Shown piece by piece: positions 1 to 8,112 of a stretch of 19,886 nt of DNA. Source of the DNA: CAZTCJ01 sp964612085 (GTDB lineage Bacteria > Pseudomonadota > Alphaproteobacteria > JAJFIK01). Positions within the stretch are counted from its first letter, which is position 1; each line of letters opens with the position of its first letter. The notes beneath the pieces were generated by a model. The model was not told where the DNA came from and did not search any database. It saw only the letters and a program-made list of their open reading frames with translations. The position numbers and the translations under genes are program-made. The DNA lies in the NCBI GenBank assembly GCA_964612085.1, contig CAZTCJ010000072.1, positions 1 to 19,886 of the forward strand, given 5' to 3'.

Positions 1-54
1 GAACTCACGGGCAAGGCGCTTTACGGCCTCGACGTGGACGCCACCTTTTTGTGA
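1..54 (+). CDS. C-terminal tail of an unidentified protein (cut by window edge)
   Basis: An open frame runs from the first base to a TGA at 52-54 and encodes 17 residues ending LYGLDVDATFL. The codons are GC-rich at third positions, which fits a real gene end. The LYGLD string resembles the C-terminal end of some amidohydrolase-family proteins, but 17 residues are far too few to assign a family. The bulk of the gene lies outside the window. Confidence 0.4.
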   Translation, partial: ELTGKALYGLDVDATFL

Positions 55-62
55 GCGATGCG

Positions 63-79
63 GCCCCTCAAACTGGGGC
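63..79 (+). terminator. Weak hairpin after the partial gene
   Basis: GCCCC (63-67) and GGGGC (75-79) form a 5-bp stem with a 7-base loop, 8 bases after the stop at 54. A second stem, CGGCCC (104-109) / GGGCCG (115-120), follows. Neither has a T-run on the plus strand, so intrinsic termination is doubtful. They may simply be transcript-end structures. Confidence 0.25.
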
Positions 80-151
80 ATTGGAGAAGAGGGGCGTCGA
101 CAGCGGCCCGCTCGGGGCCGTCACGGGATCGCACGAACGCCTTTTCAGCGG

Positions 152-179
152 AAAAAGCCGCGGCGACTAGCGCCGCGGC
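152..179 (-). terminator. Rho-independent terminator for the SDR gene
   Basis: A perfect 9-bp stem, GCCGCGGCG (157-165) and CGCCGCGGC (171-179), encloses a 5-base loop. Five A's at 152-156 read as a U-run on the minus strand immediately after the stem. It lies about 70 bases past the minus-strand stop codon at 248, so it is oriented and placed to end the SDR transcript. Confidence 0.8.
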
Positions 180-247
180 CGTAGGCTGATCATTGACCGT
201 ATCCGCCTTATTGCTCCCGTTCGCTGACGCTCATTGCTGAAAACGCT

Positions 248-1039
248 CTAGCGCGCCAGAAAACCGCCATTGACGAAGAGGGTTTGGGCCGTGACCCAGC
301 GGCTTTCTTCAGACACCAGAAAATCGATCAGCGGCGTTATGTCCTCAATCCGGCCGAGCCGTCCCTGCGGCGACATATTGGAAAGATACGCAACCGACTG
401 TTCGTTTTCTTCGCCATGGAAGAACGGTGTATCGATGGGGCCGGGTGCAACGGTGTTTACCGTAACCCCACGGGCACCGATCTCCTTGGCAAGAGCGCGA
501 GTGAAGTCTTCGAGTGGCGCTTTCGATCCGGCGTAGACGGAATACATGCCCGTTGTCGCACCAAGAAGCGTCGTGCCCATATTGATGATGCGACCGTTGT
601 CTTCAATGATCTTGGCCGCTTCCTGCATGGTGAAAAAGGCGGCCTTGGCATTGATGCCGAATGCGCGGTCGAAGTCGTCTTCGGTGACTTCGGCAAACGG
701 CTTCTTGATGACGATACCGGCATTGTTAATGACGATATCGACGCGACCGAAGGCGTCTTTCGCGGCCTTGAAGATTGCGCGCACCGCGCCCGGGTTTGCG
801 AGATCGCCATTGGCGATCAAGGCGCGCGCCCCATTTTCCTGCACGGCACGGGCGGCCTCCTCGGCGTCTTGCCTCGATTTGGTGTCATGGTGATGGATGA
901 CGATGTCGGCGCCCCGCGCCGAGAGCGCCTGGGCAAAGGCGCGGCCCATATTCCGGGCTGACCCGGTAATCAGCGCCACTTTTCCCTCAAGATCGCGGGA
1001 AGCCGGCTGCGTCGCATCTTGGTTCTTCGATCCAAACAT
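248..1039 (-). CDS. SDR family NAD(P)-dependent oxidoreductase
   Basis: A 263-residue short-chain dehydrogenase/reductase, normal length for a classical SDR. The cofactor-binding motif TGSARNMG is at residues 25-32 (middle Gly replaced by Asn), NNAG is at 105-108, the active-site YAGSK is at Y169/K173, and the post-catalytic APGPIDT segment is near 198-204. The position 13 residues before the Tyr, where the catalytic Ser is expected, is Thr156 within GTT; a Thr can sometimes substitute. The frame is open further upstream (to 1096), but I chose the ATG at 1037-1039 because AAGGAG sits 9 bases before it and the domain starts at the right distance. The gene is divergent from a LysR regulator, which suggests it is the regulated target. 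The substrate cannot be read from sequence. Third positions carry more A/T than in later genes, a hint of separate ancestry. Confidence 0.9.
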   Translation of the reverse strand: MFGSKNQDATQPASRDLEGKVALITGSARNMGRAFAQALSARGADIVIHHHDTKSRQDAEEAARAVQENGARALIANGDLANPGAVRAIFKAAKDAFGRVDIVINNAGIVIKKPFAEVTEDDFDRAFGINAKAAFFTMQEAAKIIEDNGRIINMGTTLLGATTGMYSVYAGSKAPLEDFTRALAKEIGARGVTVNTVAPGPIDTPFFHGEENEQSVAYLSNMSPQGRLGRIEDITPLIDFLVSEESRWVTAQTLFVNGGFLAR

Positions 1040-1048
1040 GATCAGGGT

Positions 1049-1054
1049 CTCCTT
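1049..1054 (-). promoter_or_regulatory. Ribosome binding site fixing the SDR start
   Basis: Reads AAGGAG on the minus strand, 9 bases before the ATG at 1037-1039. The upstream in-frame ATG at 1096 lacks a comparable site, so the shorter protein is preferred. Confidence 0.7.
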
Positions 1055-1127
1055 GCGTTTCGATGCCGGGCTTATCCCGGGCGATGAGGAGAACATGGCG
1101 CAGCGCTAAAAAGTCATGTAGGTAGAG

Positions 1128-1152
1128 TTTTCGCAAACACTGAATGCGAAAA
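1128..1152. promoter_or_regulatory. Inverted repeat, probable LysR operator
   Basis: TTTTCGCA (1128-1135) and TGCGAAAA (1145-1152) are perfect 8-bp arms separated by 9 bases, in the gap between the divergent SDR and lysR-type genes. LysR regulators usually bind interrupted dyads in such gaps and repress their own gene. The right arm overlaps the first possible lysR start codon (1144-1146), which either places the operator on the start or indicates translation begins at 1162. Binding is inferred. Confidence 0.5.
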
Positions 1153-2058
1153 ACGCACGAAATGATCGAGACGCCAGAACAGCTTTTCTTGCGGGTCGTT
1201 GAGGCCGGGAGCCTCAAAGCCGCCGCTGAACAGATCGGCTCCGACCCCTCCGCCGTCAGCCGGAAGATCTCCGGCCTTGAAGCGCGCTTGGGGGTCAAAC
1301 TGCTCTTCCGCTCTACGAAACGCTCGAGCCCGACCGAAGCAGGGCAGCGCTATTACGACGGCATGCGCCGCATCGTGGACGAACAGGCCGCCCTCGAAGC
1401 CGATGTGACCGGCCTTATCGACAAGCCCAGCGGCCGGTTGAGCGTGGCAGCGCCTGTCGATTTCGGCGCACGTTTCGTTGCTCCCGTCTTGGCCGCTCTG
1501 CAAGACGACTATCCGGACCTGTCCGTCGAACTGGTGCTCGGCAGTGGGTTCGCCGATCTTGTCAGCCAAGGGATCGATGTGGCCATACGCATTGGGCGCT
1601 TGCCGGATTCGAGCCTGATCGCCCGGCGGCTTGGCGCCTTGCCGCGTGTCATTGTCGGCGCACAGAGTTATTTCGAACGCAACGGAACCCCGCAGCACCC
1701 AGAGGATCTCGCCGATCACGCGTTCATCTTCTATGGGCCCGGTCAGCGCACACTCGATATTGTGTTCGGTGAAGACAAGCAGGCGCGAAGCGTTATGGTG
1801 ACCGGTCAGTTCACCGCCAATTCCATCACGGCTATTCGGATTCTCGTCGCCTCAGGCCGGGGTCTGCATCTGGGCCCGCTCTGGGCATTCGAAGAGGGCC
1901 TTGCCGACGGATCCCTGGTCCGGGCGCTCCCTAAAGACCCTCTGCAAAGCTTTCCCCTGCACGCGCTTTACGCGCCGGGCGCGTTTATCCCGGCGAAAGT
2001 TCGTCAGTTTATAGATCGAATGGCGCATGTTCCGAAAGAGACAGCCTCTCTGGAGTAA
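1144..2058 (+). CDS. LysR family transcriptional regulator
   Basis: A 304-residue protein of typical LysR length. The N-terminal winged helix-turn-helix covers about residues 7-66, with the pattern FLRVVEAGSLKAAAEQIG followed by SAVSRKISGLEARLGVKLL. A type-2 periplasmic-binding-like effector domain occupies about 95-295. It is a cytoplasmic DNA-binding regulator, probably of the divergent SDR and of itself. Two starts are possible: ATG 1144 (used here) and ATG 1162 (six residues shorter). Neither has a good Shine-Dalgarno sequence. An inverted repeat covers the first ATG, which slightly favours 1162. The effector is unknown. Like the SDR, it is less GC-rich than the genes downstream. Confidence 0.93.
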   Translation: MRKTHEMIETPEQLFLRVVEAGSLKAAAEQIGSDPSAVSRKISGLEARLGVKLLFRSTKRSSPTEAGQRYYDGMRRIVDEQAALEADVTGLIDKPSGRLSVAAPVDFGARFVAPVLAALQDDYPDLSVELVLGSGFADLVSQGIDVAIRIGRLPDSSLIARRLGALPRVIVGAQSYFERNGTPQHPEDLADHAFIFYGPGQRTLDIVFGEDKQARSVMVTGQFTANSITAIRILVASGRGLHLGPLWAFEEGLADGSLVRALPKDPLQSFPLHALYAPGAFIPAKVRQFIDRMAHVPKETASLE

Positions 2059-2060
2059 CG

Positions 2061-2093
2061 TCACTGTGAGCCGGATGGGCACTCTCACTGTGA
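2061..2093. repeat. Two direct copies of TCACTGTGA after lysR
   Basis: TCACTGTGA occurs at 2061-2069 and 2085-2093, with a period of 24 bases. Each copy is itself a dyad (TCAC-T-GTGA). They start 2 bases after the lysR-type stop codon and lie about 150 bases upstream of the symporter start, so they could be protein-binding sites for the symporter/MFS pair. Function unknown. Confidence 0.35.
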
Positions 2094-2189
2094 AGCCCGG
2101 CCCGTTTCGGGTCAGCGATCTTCTGGCGCTCCAAATCACAGGTCTTGGGACCCATCAGGTGAGCCTCTGAATTGCTTTTCCGCGCCTGT

Positions 2190-2206
2190 GCCGTCACACT
2201 GACGGC
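2190..2206 (+). terminator. Perfect hairpin upstream of the symporter (terminator or operator)
   Basis: GCCGTCA (2190-2196) and TGACGGC (2200-2206) are perfect 7-bp arms around a 3-base loop, followed by TTGTT. It could be a weak intrinsic terminator for the LysR gene. It is 38 bases before the symporter ATG, so an operator or leader structure for the symporter transcript is equally possible. Confidence 0.45.
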
Positions 2207-2244
2207 TTGTTCAAGTCAGCGGCGGGCAAGCAAGGGGCTGTTTG

Positions 2245-3633
2245 ATGGACGATTTGCAGAGTCTCCTCAACACGATCAGCGGCATCGTGTGGGGACCGGT
2301 GATGATGGTGCTGCTGCTCGGCACAGGGCTGTTCATCACCCTCGGCCTCAAATTTTACACCATCCGCAAGATCCCGGCGGGCTTCAAAAACGCCGTGACC
2401 GGTGTTGCGGCGGATAAGGACGCCGCTGGCGAAATCACCCCGTTCCAGGCGCTGGCGACGGCGCTCTCCGCGACCGTCGGCACCGGCAATTTGGCGGGCG
2501 TGGCGACGGCGATCTTCCTGGGCGGCCCCGGCGCGATCTTCTGGATGTGGATGACCGCGCTTGTGGGCATGGCCACGAAATACTCCGAGGCCGTCCTGGC
2601 CGTGAAATACCGGGAAATCGATGCCGAAGGCCGCTATGTGGCGGGCCCGATGTATTACATCAAGAACGGCTTGGGCAAAGGCTGGGGCTGGCTCGGCGGC
2701 GCCTTCGCCGTCTTCGCCATCGGCGCCAGCTTCGGCGCGGGCAATATGGTGCAGGCCAATTCCGTGGCCGACGCCATGGAAGCCAATTTCGGCGTGCCTC
2801 CCTTGTGGAGCGGCCTGGGGCTCGCGACGCTCGCCTTCGCGGTGATCATCGGCGGCGTGCGGCGCATCGCGGTGGTGGCTGAATTCATGGTGCCCGGCAT
2901 GGCGGTGCTCTATGTGGGCGGCGCGCTCACCGTGCTCGCCTTCAATGCGGAGCATATTCCCGGCGCCTTCGGCCTCATCTTCTCCAGCGCCTTCACCGGC
3001 ACGGCGGCGACGGGCGGCTTCGCGGGCGCGGCCGTCTGGGCGGTTCTGCGCTTCGGCATCGCGCGCGGCATCTTCTCCAACGAAGCGGGGCTCGGCAGCG
3101 CGGCCATCGCCCATGGCGTCGCCCGCACCAAGGGCCCGGTCCACCAGGGCACCATTGCCATCGCGGAAGTCTTTATCGACACCATCCTGATCTGTACCGT
3201 GACGGCTCTGGTCATCCTGACCGTCCAGGTGCCGGTGGAGATGGCCGACGGCACCACCCAGATGATGGGGGCGTGGGCCTCCGGCCAGACCGGCGCGCAG
3301 CTTTCCACCTACGCCTTCGGGCAAGGCCTGCCGGGCGCCCAATGGGTCGTGACCATCGGCCTGCTGATCTTCGCCTTCACCACCGTTCTCGGCTGGAGCT
3401 ATTACGGCGAGCGGGCGGCGGAATATCTCTTCGGCCTGTGGATCATCACCCCTTACCGGCTGTTCTTCGTCGCAATGATCGTGGTCGGCGCTGTCGCCAA
3501 GCTCAGCATCGTGTGGACGGCGGCGGACATTCTGAACGCCCTGATGGCGATCCCGAACCTGATCGCGCTGATCCTCTTGTCGGGCACGGTGTTCGCCATC
3601 ACGCGCCAGGCCATCCAAAAAGGCGAGGGCTGA
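2245..3633 (+). CDS. Sodium:alanine/glycine symporter (AGCS family)
   Basis: A 462-residue inner-membrane protein with about ten or more hydrophobic segments. It carries the AGCS family signature at residues 93-115 (GGPGAIFWMWMTALVGMATK and following residues), preceded by GTGNLAGVATA at 79-89, which belongs to the sodium and substrate site region. Family members import alanine or glycine with Na+. The ATG at 2245 is preferred over the adjacent TTG at 2242 because AAGGGG lies about 8-9 bases upstream. The MFS gene follows after 7 bases, so the two are probably cotranscribed. The length is normal and no damage is seen. Which amino acid is carried (L-Ala, D-Ala, Gly) cannot be told. Confidence 0.95.
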   Translation: MDDLQSLLNTISGIVWGPVMMVLLLGTGLFITLGLKFYTIRKIPAGFKNAVTGVAADKDAAGEITPFQALATALSATVGTGNLAGVATAIFLGGPGAIFWMWMTALVGMATKYSEAVLAVKYREIDAEGRYVAGPMYYIKNGLGKGWGWLGGAFAVFAIGASFGAGNMVQANSVADAMEANFGVPPLWSGLGLATLAFAVIIGGVRRIAVVAEFMVPGMAVLYVGGALTVLAFNAEHIPGAFGLIFSSAFTGTAATGGFAGAAVWAVLRFGIARGIFSNEAGLGSAAIAHGVARTKGPVHQGTIAIAEVFIDTILICTVTALVILTVQVPVEMADGTTQMMGAWASGQTGAQLSTYAFGQGLPGAQWVVTIGLLIFAFTTVLGWSYYGERAAEYLFGLWIITPYRLFFVAMIVVGAVAKLSIVWTAADILNALMAIPNLIALILLSGTVFAITRQAIQKGEG

Positions 3634-3640
3634 CGCCCCC

Positions 3641-4987
3641 ATGACAGAGCGCACACAAAACACCGGCGGATCGGGCCCCGAAACACTGGCTCCGGTGCGG
3701 CTGTTCGGCCGGACGGTGGCGTACCGGCACTATGCGCTCTTCATCCTGACGGCGATCTATGTGCTGAACTATATGGACCGGCAGATCCTGTCGATCCTGT
3801 TGCAGCCCATCAAGGAGCACTTCCAAGTCTCCGACAGCCTGTTGGGCCTGCTCTCCGGCTTCAGCTTCGCGCTGTTCTACGCCACACTCGGCATTCCCAT
3901 CGCCATGCTGGCGGACCGGTTGAACCGGCGCAACGTCATCGCCGTCTCTCTCGCGATCTTCAGCCTCATGACGGTGCTGTGCGGCATGGCGGTGCAGTTC
4001 TGGCACCTGATGCTGGCGCGCATCGGCGTCGGCATCGGCGAGGCGGGCACGAGCCCGCCGTCTCATTCCATCATCGCCGATCTTTACCCGGAGGAAAAAC
4101 GCGCCACGGCGCTGGCGATCTTCGCGCTCGGGGTCAATATCGGCATCATGTTCGGCTTTTTCGGCGCCGGGCTGATCAACGAGTTCTATGGCTGGCGGGT
4201 GGCCTTCGTCCTGGCGGGCGTGCCGGGCATTTTGCTGGCCATCGCGCTGCCCTTCATCATGCGCGAACCGCCTCGCGGCTTCTCCGAGGCGAACCGCACC
4301 AAGGTGCAGGATGCGCCGCCCTTCATGACCGTCGTGCGCACTTTGTTCAAGCAGCGGACCTTCGTGCACCTGTCTCTTGCCGGCGCCTTGAACGCTTTTG
4401 TCGGCTATGGCGCGGTGGCGTGGACGCCCGCCTTCCTGATCCGCTCCCACGGCATGAGCACCGCCGAAATCGGCCTGATTCTGTCCCTGATGTATGGCGT
4501 GGTCGGCGGCGCGGGCACGTTTTTCGGCGGCTATCTGGCGGACAAGCTGGCCAGCCGGAACCCCCGATGGCGGCTGTGGGTGCCTGCCTTGGGCATTTTC
4601 ATATCGGCGCCGTTTTCGGTGGGCTTTTATCTTTATCCGGACACGGCGATTGCGCTCGCCTTCTATCTGGTGCCCGCGCTCATGGGCGCCATCTATCTGG
4701 GACCGGCGTTCGCGATCACGCAAGGCCTGGCCCCGTTGCGCATGCGCTCCGCCGCCGCTGCCATGTTCCTCTTTATCTTGAACATTATCGGGCTCGGCTT
4801 CGGCCCCTGGGCGGTGGGTGCGGTCAGCGACATGCTGCAGCCCAGTTTCGGGGCGGATTCCTTGCGCTGGTCGCTACTGGTCATCAGTGTCGTCGCGATC
4901 TGGTCGGGCATCCATTTCGTCCTGGCCGCGCGGACCATGGTCGCCGACATGAAAGCGGTGAAAGATCTGGAATCCGGCACCGCTTGA
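3641..4987 (+). CDS. MFS transporter, Spinster-like
   Basis: A 448-residue major facilitator with twelve predicted membrane segments. The first helix carries LNYMDRQIL (residues 42-50), typical of Spinster-type permeases. The loop between helices 2 and 3 has the MFS A-motif as LADRLNRRN at about 90-98. The segment RIGVGIGEAGTSPPSHSIIADLYP is also characteristic of this branch, whose bacterial members are mostly uncharacterised and often sit beside catabolic genes. It follows the amino-acid symporter by 7 bases, indicating an operon. Its TGA (4985-4987) directly abuts the stop of the convergent gene. The substrate is not deducible. Confidence 0.93.
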   Translation: MTERTQNTGGSGPETLAPVRLFGRTVAYRHYALFILTAIYVLNYMDRQILSILLQPIKEHFQVSDSLLGLLSGFSFALFYATLGIPIAMLADRLNRRNVIAVSLAIFSLMTVLCGMAVQFWHLMLARIGVGIGEAGTSPPSHSIIADLYPEEKRATALAIFALGVNIGIMFGFFGAGLINEFYGWRVAFVLAGVPGILLAIALPFIMREPPRGFSEANRTKVQDAPPFMTVVRTLFKQRTFVHLSLAGALNAFVGYGAVAWTPAFLIRSHGMSTAEIGLILSLMYGVVGGAGTFFGGYLADKLASRNPRWRLWVPALGIFISAPFSVGFYLYPDTAIALAFYLVPALMGAIYLGPAFAITQGLAPLRMRSAAAAMFLFILNIIGLGFGPWAVGAVSDMLQPSFGADSLRWSLLVISVVAIWSGIHFVLAARTMVADMKAVKDLESGTA

Positions 4988-5944
4988 TCAGGGCACGAGA
5001 GACGAGCGCCCAACCCAGGCCAGATTGAGCGCGCGGGTCACAAAGCCGGGCCCTTTGCGCCCCGCGAGCCGTCCGCAGGCTTCCCTGTAGGCCGGCACAT
5101 ACCGGAGCGTTTTCGGCAACCGGGTGTAAACGCGCGGCGCCCATTTGCGCGCCCAGGCGGCGGAGCGCTGTTCCCGTTCGCCGAAAGGCACCCGGAAGCC
5201 CTCGCGCACATGGGCGGGCACTGTTTCCGCCGTCAAAGCGAAATACCAATAGGGCAGTTTCGGCCGGGGTTTTTCGCCCTTGCCGCGAAACAGCGTATCG
5301 ACGATCTCCCGGCCCGCCACGCCGACGCTCAACAGGCCGGAGGCGAAGACGCCGTCCACATAGGCCTGGAACGACGCCCAGTCGGGCGGCACCATCTCTT
5401 GCGGAATACCGAAGAAGTAAGCGAAACGCCGCGTCTCCTGATAATACGCCTCCAGATCGTCCGGCTCCATGGGTCCGAGCACCAGCTCATGCATGAGCAC
5501 GGAAGTATCCCACAAGGTCGCATGGACCCAGAGCATGGCCTCGGCCTCATTGGCCCAATAGGGCGAGCCCTGATCGAATGGCCCGACCGCCTCTTCCATG
5601 GTGCCGTGAATGCGCTCATGAATGTGATGGAGCAGACGGGCCTTCTCGAAGGCCTGATCGAGCGTGCCGAACACCATGGAAAAAACGATCACAAAGGTGC
5701 GGTGAAACCGGCCGATGGGATCGGTCATGCTTTTCGAATGGCGCTGGATGCCCGCCGCCACCCAAGGGTGCGCGGTCTGGAGCATCATGGCCCGGCCCGC
5801 GCCCAGGAACACGAGCGCTTCCCTTTGCCTGCGCCAGATATGAGACTCCGGCCCGAACACGCCCGCACGAGGATCGGATGTCAGGGTGCGGAGCGTGTCC
5901 AGCGACGCCTCGAGCTGCGCCTTATCGATCAATCGTGGAGACAT
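4988..5944 (-). CDS. DUF2236 / MpaB-like oxygenase family protein
   Basis: A 318-residue protein matching the DUF2236 family (ER-bound oxygenase MpaB and rubber-oxygenase Lcp catalytic domain). Recognisable features are the helix with QTAHPWVAAGIQRHS (about 56-70), GRFHRT (78-83), the His-rich LHHIHERIHG (105-114) and WVHATLWDTSVL (139-150), which carry the conserved His and Arg residues of the family. Characterised relatives use heme b to cleave C=C bonds, but most bacterial members have no known substrate. No signal peptide or clear membrane helix is seen. The ATG lies 2 bases after the pbpC stop, and the only upstream AGGT is weak, so translation is probably coupled to pbpC. An envelope or lipid role is inferred only from this operon position. 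Confidence 0.85.
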   Translation of the reverse strand: MSPRLIDKAQLEASLDTLRTLTSDPRAGVFGPESHIWRRQREALVFLGAGRAMMLQTAHPWVAAGIQRHSKSMTDPIGRFHRTFVIVFSMVFGTLDQAFEKARLLHHIHERIHGTMEEAVGPFDQGSPYWANEAEAMLWVHATLWDTSVLMHELVLGPMEPDDLEAYYQETRRFAYFFGIPQEMVPPDWASFQAYVDGVFASGLLSVGVAGREIVDTLFRGKGEKPRPKLPYWYFALTAETVPAHVREGFRVPFGEREQRSAAWARKWAPRVYTRLPKTLRYVPAYREACGRLAGRKGPGFVTRALNLAWVGRSSLVP

Positions 5945-5946
5945 GG

Positions 5947-8112
5947 TCAGCGGACGACCTGAAACATGGAGCGGGCGCTGCGGCCTTCCGCATCAACGAC
6001 GGAGACATCGACAAAACCTTCCCCATCGGCGGGCCAGACCGCCAGGCGGGGATCCTTCTCGTTCGTGGGCAGAAGAGAGCCGTTGACGATCCAGCGCAAG
6101 GGCAGGGTACCATCCTGGCCGCGCAGGATCACATCCCCCTGGCCCTCGCTCATCCCGGCTGGCACGACGGCCCCATGGGGCGGATAGGCGATGCGCGGCG
6201 GCGGCATGCCGTCAGCCGCCTGATAGAGCCTTTCTTGAACCGTGAAGCGGCGCATGGCGGGCGGCAGGTCCTCCCGATTGCTCACCGTCAGGACGTTCTC
6301 CGGCACGGACCAGCCACCATGGGCTTCCCGAGGCAGGAGAGAAAAGACTTGCAGCATGACCGGTGCCGCGTCGTTGCGCCCGAAATGACCTGGCCGCGGC
6401 GTGCCGTCGGCCCGGCCCACCCAGGCGCCCACCGTATAGGCCCCCGAATAGCCGATCGCCCAGGCGTCCCGGAAGCCATAGGAGGTGCCCGTCTTGAACG
6501 CGATCTGCCGGTCCCGGACGATATTGCGCGCCCGGCCCCAACCGTCCGGCAACGGCGCGTTGCGCAGCGTATCGGTGACATACCAGGCCGCCGCCGCACC
6601 GAAAAGACGGCGGGCGGGCGCGGGCGTAACGTCTTGGGTCAGTCTCAAGGGCGCCACGAGACCGCCCTTGGCCAGGCCCGCGAACAGCATGGTCAAATCC
6701 TGCAGGCTGATACCCAGACCGCCCAGGGCCACCGGCAAGGTGGCCCGGCTCACATTGGCGGGCAGCATCAGACCGGCCCCGCTCTGGCGCAGACCGGCGA
6801 AAAAACGCTCCGGCCCCACCCTGTCGAGCAAGGCCACGGCAGGCACGTTCAAGGATTGCTGCAAAGCGGTCCGTATAGTGACCGTGCCTTGATAGCCCCG
6901 GTCGAAATTGCGCGGCTCGTAAGCGCCAAAGCGGATGGGCCGGTCTTCGATCAGGGTGTCGGGGTGGACCGTCAGATCGTCGAAGGCCAGGCCGTAAATA
7001 AAAGGCTTCAGCGCCGAGCCGGGCGAGCGGATGGCGCGGGCCAGATCCACCTGACCGGCCCGGCCCCAGAAATCGTCCCCACCCAGATAGCCGATGACGC
7101 CCAGCGTTTCATTATCCACCACAAGGATGGCCACGCTCGCGGGATCGTCGAACGCCTGGCCATGGCGCGCCGCCAGATCCTCGATCGAGCGCTGGACGGC
7201 CGGGTCGATAAAGGTCTCGATCGCCGATCCGGGCAGATGCCGGCGTTCCAGCCTGCGGGCGAGGCGCGGGCTGTGAAAGGGAAAGGCGCGGCGCGTATCG
7301 GGCACCGGCTCGGCCATGGCCTCTTCGAACGCCTGGCCCGTGATCGCGCTCGTCTCCAGCAGCCGCGTCAGCACTTTCGTCCGGCCTGCCCGCGCGGCTT
7401 GTGAAAAACGGTCCGGCCGCAGACGTTCGGGCGACTGGGGCAGGGCCACCAGAAGGGCGGCCTGACCCAGGCTCAGCTCTTTCGGCTCCTTGTTGAAATA
7501 GGCAAGCGAGGCCGCGCGCACCCCTTCCAGATTGCCGCCATAGGGCGCCAGCGTCAGATAGATCCGCAGGATTTCGGGCTTGGAGAAGCGCCATTCCAGT
7601 TGGACGGCGCGCGCCATCTGCTGGAGCTTGGCGACAAGCCCGCGCGGACGCGGCTCCAGAAGGCGCGCGGCCTGCATGCTCAAGGTCGATGCGCCCGAGA
7701 CGATCCGTCCGCTCATCGCCCATTGCAGGCTGGCGCGGGCCACGGCCAGCGGATCGACGCCCCAATGGCTGTCGAAACGCTTGTCTTCGTAAGCCTTCAG
7801 CAGGCGGAGATACCGCCGGTTGACCGTATCGGGATCGCCCTGCAGCCGCCAGATCCCGTCAGACGCCAGAAAGGCCCGCAAGATGCCGCCTTGCGCATCG
7901 AGGACGACCGTGGAGCGGTCTTGATAGCGGCTCAAATCCGGCGGAAACGCCTTGTCGAGCAGCCACAGGCCGCTCACGCAGACCGCGAGGCCGAGAAGCG
8001 CCAGCCCGGCCCAACGCTGCGCCCGGCCCGCCAGCAGGCCACCGGACCCGTCACTGGGCGGGCGCGACTCGGAGCGTGCTTTCGGCGGTCTGGGCATAGA
8101 CCCTCGGGGCAT
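5947..8112 (-). CDS. pbpC: Penicillin-binding protein 1C
   Basis: A 721-residue bifunctional peptidoglycan synthase anchored by one N-terminal helix (about 35-53) with the catalytic part in the periplasm. The glycosyltransferase 51 domain shows EDKRFDSHWGVD (109-120, catalytic Glu109), GASTLSMQ (140-147), the KPEILRIYL segment (178-186) and GGNLEGVRAAS (192-202). The transpeptidase domain shows S366-A-L-K369 (active Ser366), S420-L-N422 and K540-T-G542. A C-terminal BiPBP_C-like beta domain ends in FQVVR. All catalytic motifs are intact and the length is near E. coli PBP1C. The start at 8112 is supported by GGAGGA 5 bases upstream. It overlaps the upstream A2M gene by 62 bases, matching the known yfhM-pbpC pairing. 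The DUF2236 gene follows immediately. Confidence 0.97.
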   Translation of the reverse strand: MPRGSMPRPPKARSESRPPSDGSGGLLAGRAQRWAGLALLGLAVCVSGLWLLDKAFPPDLSRYQDRSTVVLDAQGGILRAFLASDGIWRLQGDPDTVNRRYLRLLKAYEDKRFDSHWGVDPLAVARASLQWAMSGRIVSGASTLSMQAARLLEPRPRGLVAKLQQMARAVQLEWRFSKPEILRIYLTLAPYGGNLEGVRAASLAYFNKEPKELSLGQAALLVALPQSPERLRPDRFSQAARAGRTKVLTRLLETSAITGQAFEEAMAEPVPDTRRAFPFHSPRLARRLERRHLPGSAIETFIDPAVQRSIEDLAARHGQAFDDPASVAILVVDNETLGVIGYLGGDDFWGRAGQVDLARAIRSPGSALKPFIYGLAFDDLTVHPDTLIEDRPIRFGAYEPRNFDRGYQGTVTIRTALQQSLNVPAVALLDRVGPERFFAGLRQSGAGLMLPANVSRATLPVALGGLGISLQDLTMLFAGLAKGGLVAPLRLTQDVTPAPARRLFGAAAAWYVTDTLRNAPLPDGWGRARNIVRDRQIAFKTGTSYGFRDAWAIGYSGAYTVGAWVGRADGTPRPGHFGRNDAAPVMLQVFSLLPREAHGGWSVPENVLTVSNREDLPPAMRRFTVQERLYQAADGMPPPRIAYPPHGAVVPAGMSEGQGDVILRGQDGTLPLRWIVNGSLLPTNEKDPRLAVWPADGEGFVDVSVVDAEGRSARSMFQVVR

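Noticed and set aside
200..247. Possible repeat or mobile-element edge (ATTGCT twice near the SDR gene end)
   Set aside because: Only a 6-base match; no inverted termini, target duplication or transposase.
2194..3663. A 489-residue minus-strand frame opposite the symporter
   Set aside because: His/Asp/Arg-rich antisense translation with no domain; the opposite strand encodes a clear AGCS symporter.
3599..4723. A 374-residue minus-strand frame opposite the MFS gene
   Set aside because: Charged antisense shadow of a membrane protein gene, with no recognisable family.
5578..7404. A 608-residue plus-strand frame opposite pbpC
   Set aside because: Antisense shadow of a gene with intact catalytic motifs; low-complexity composition and no start signal.
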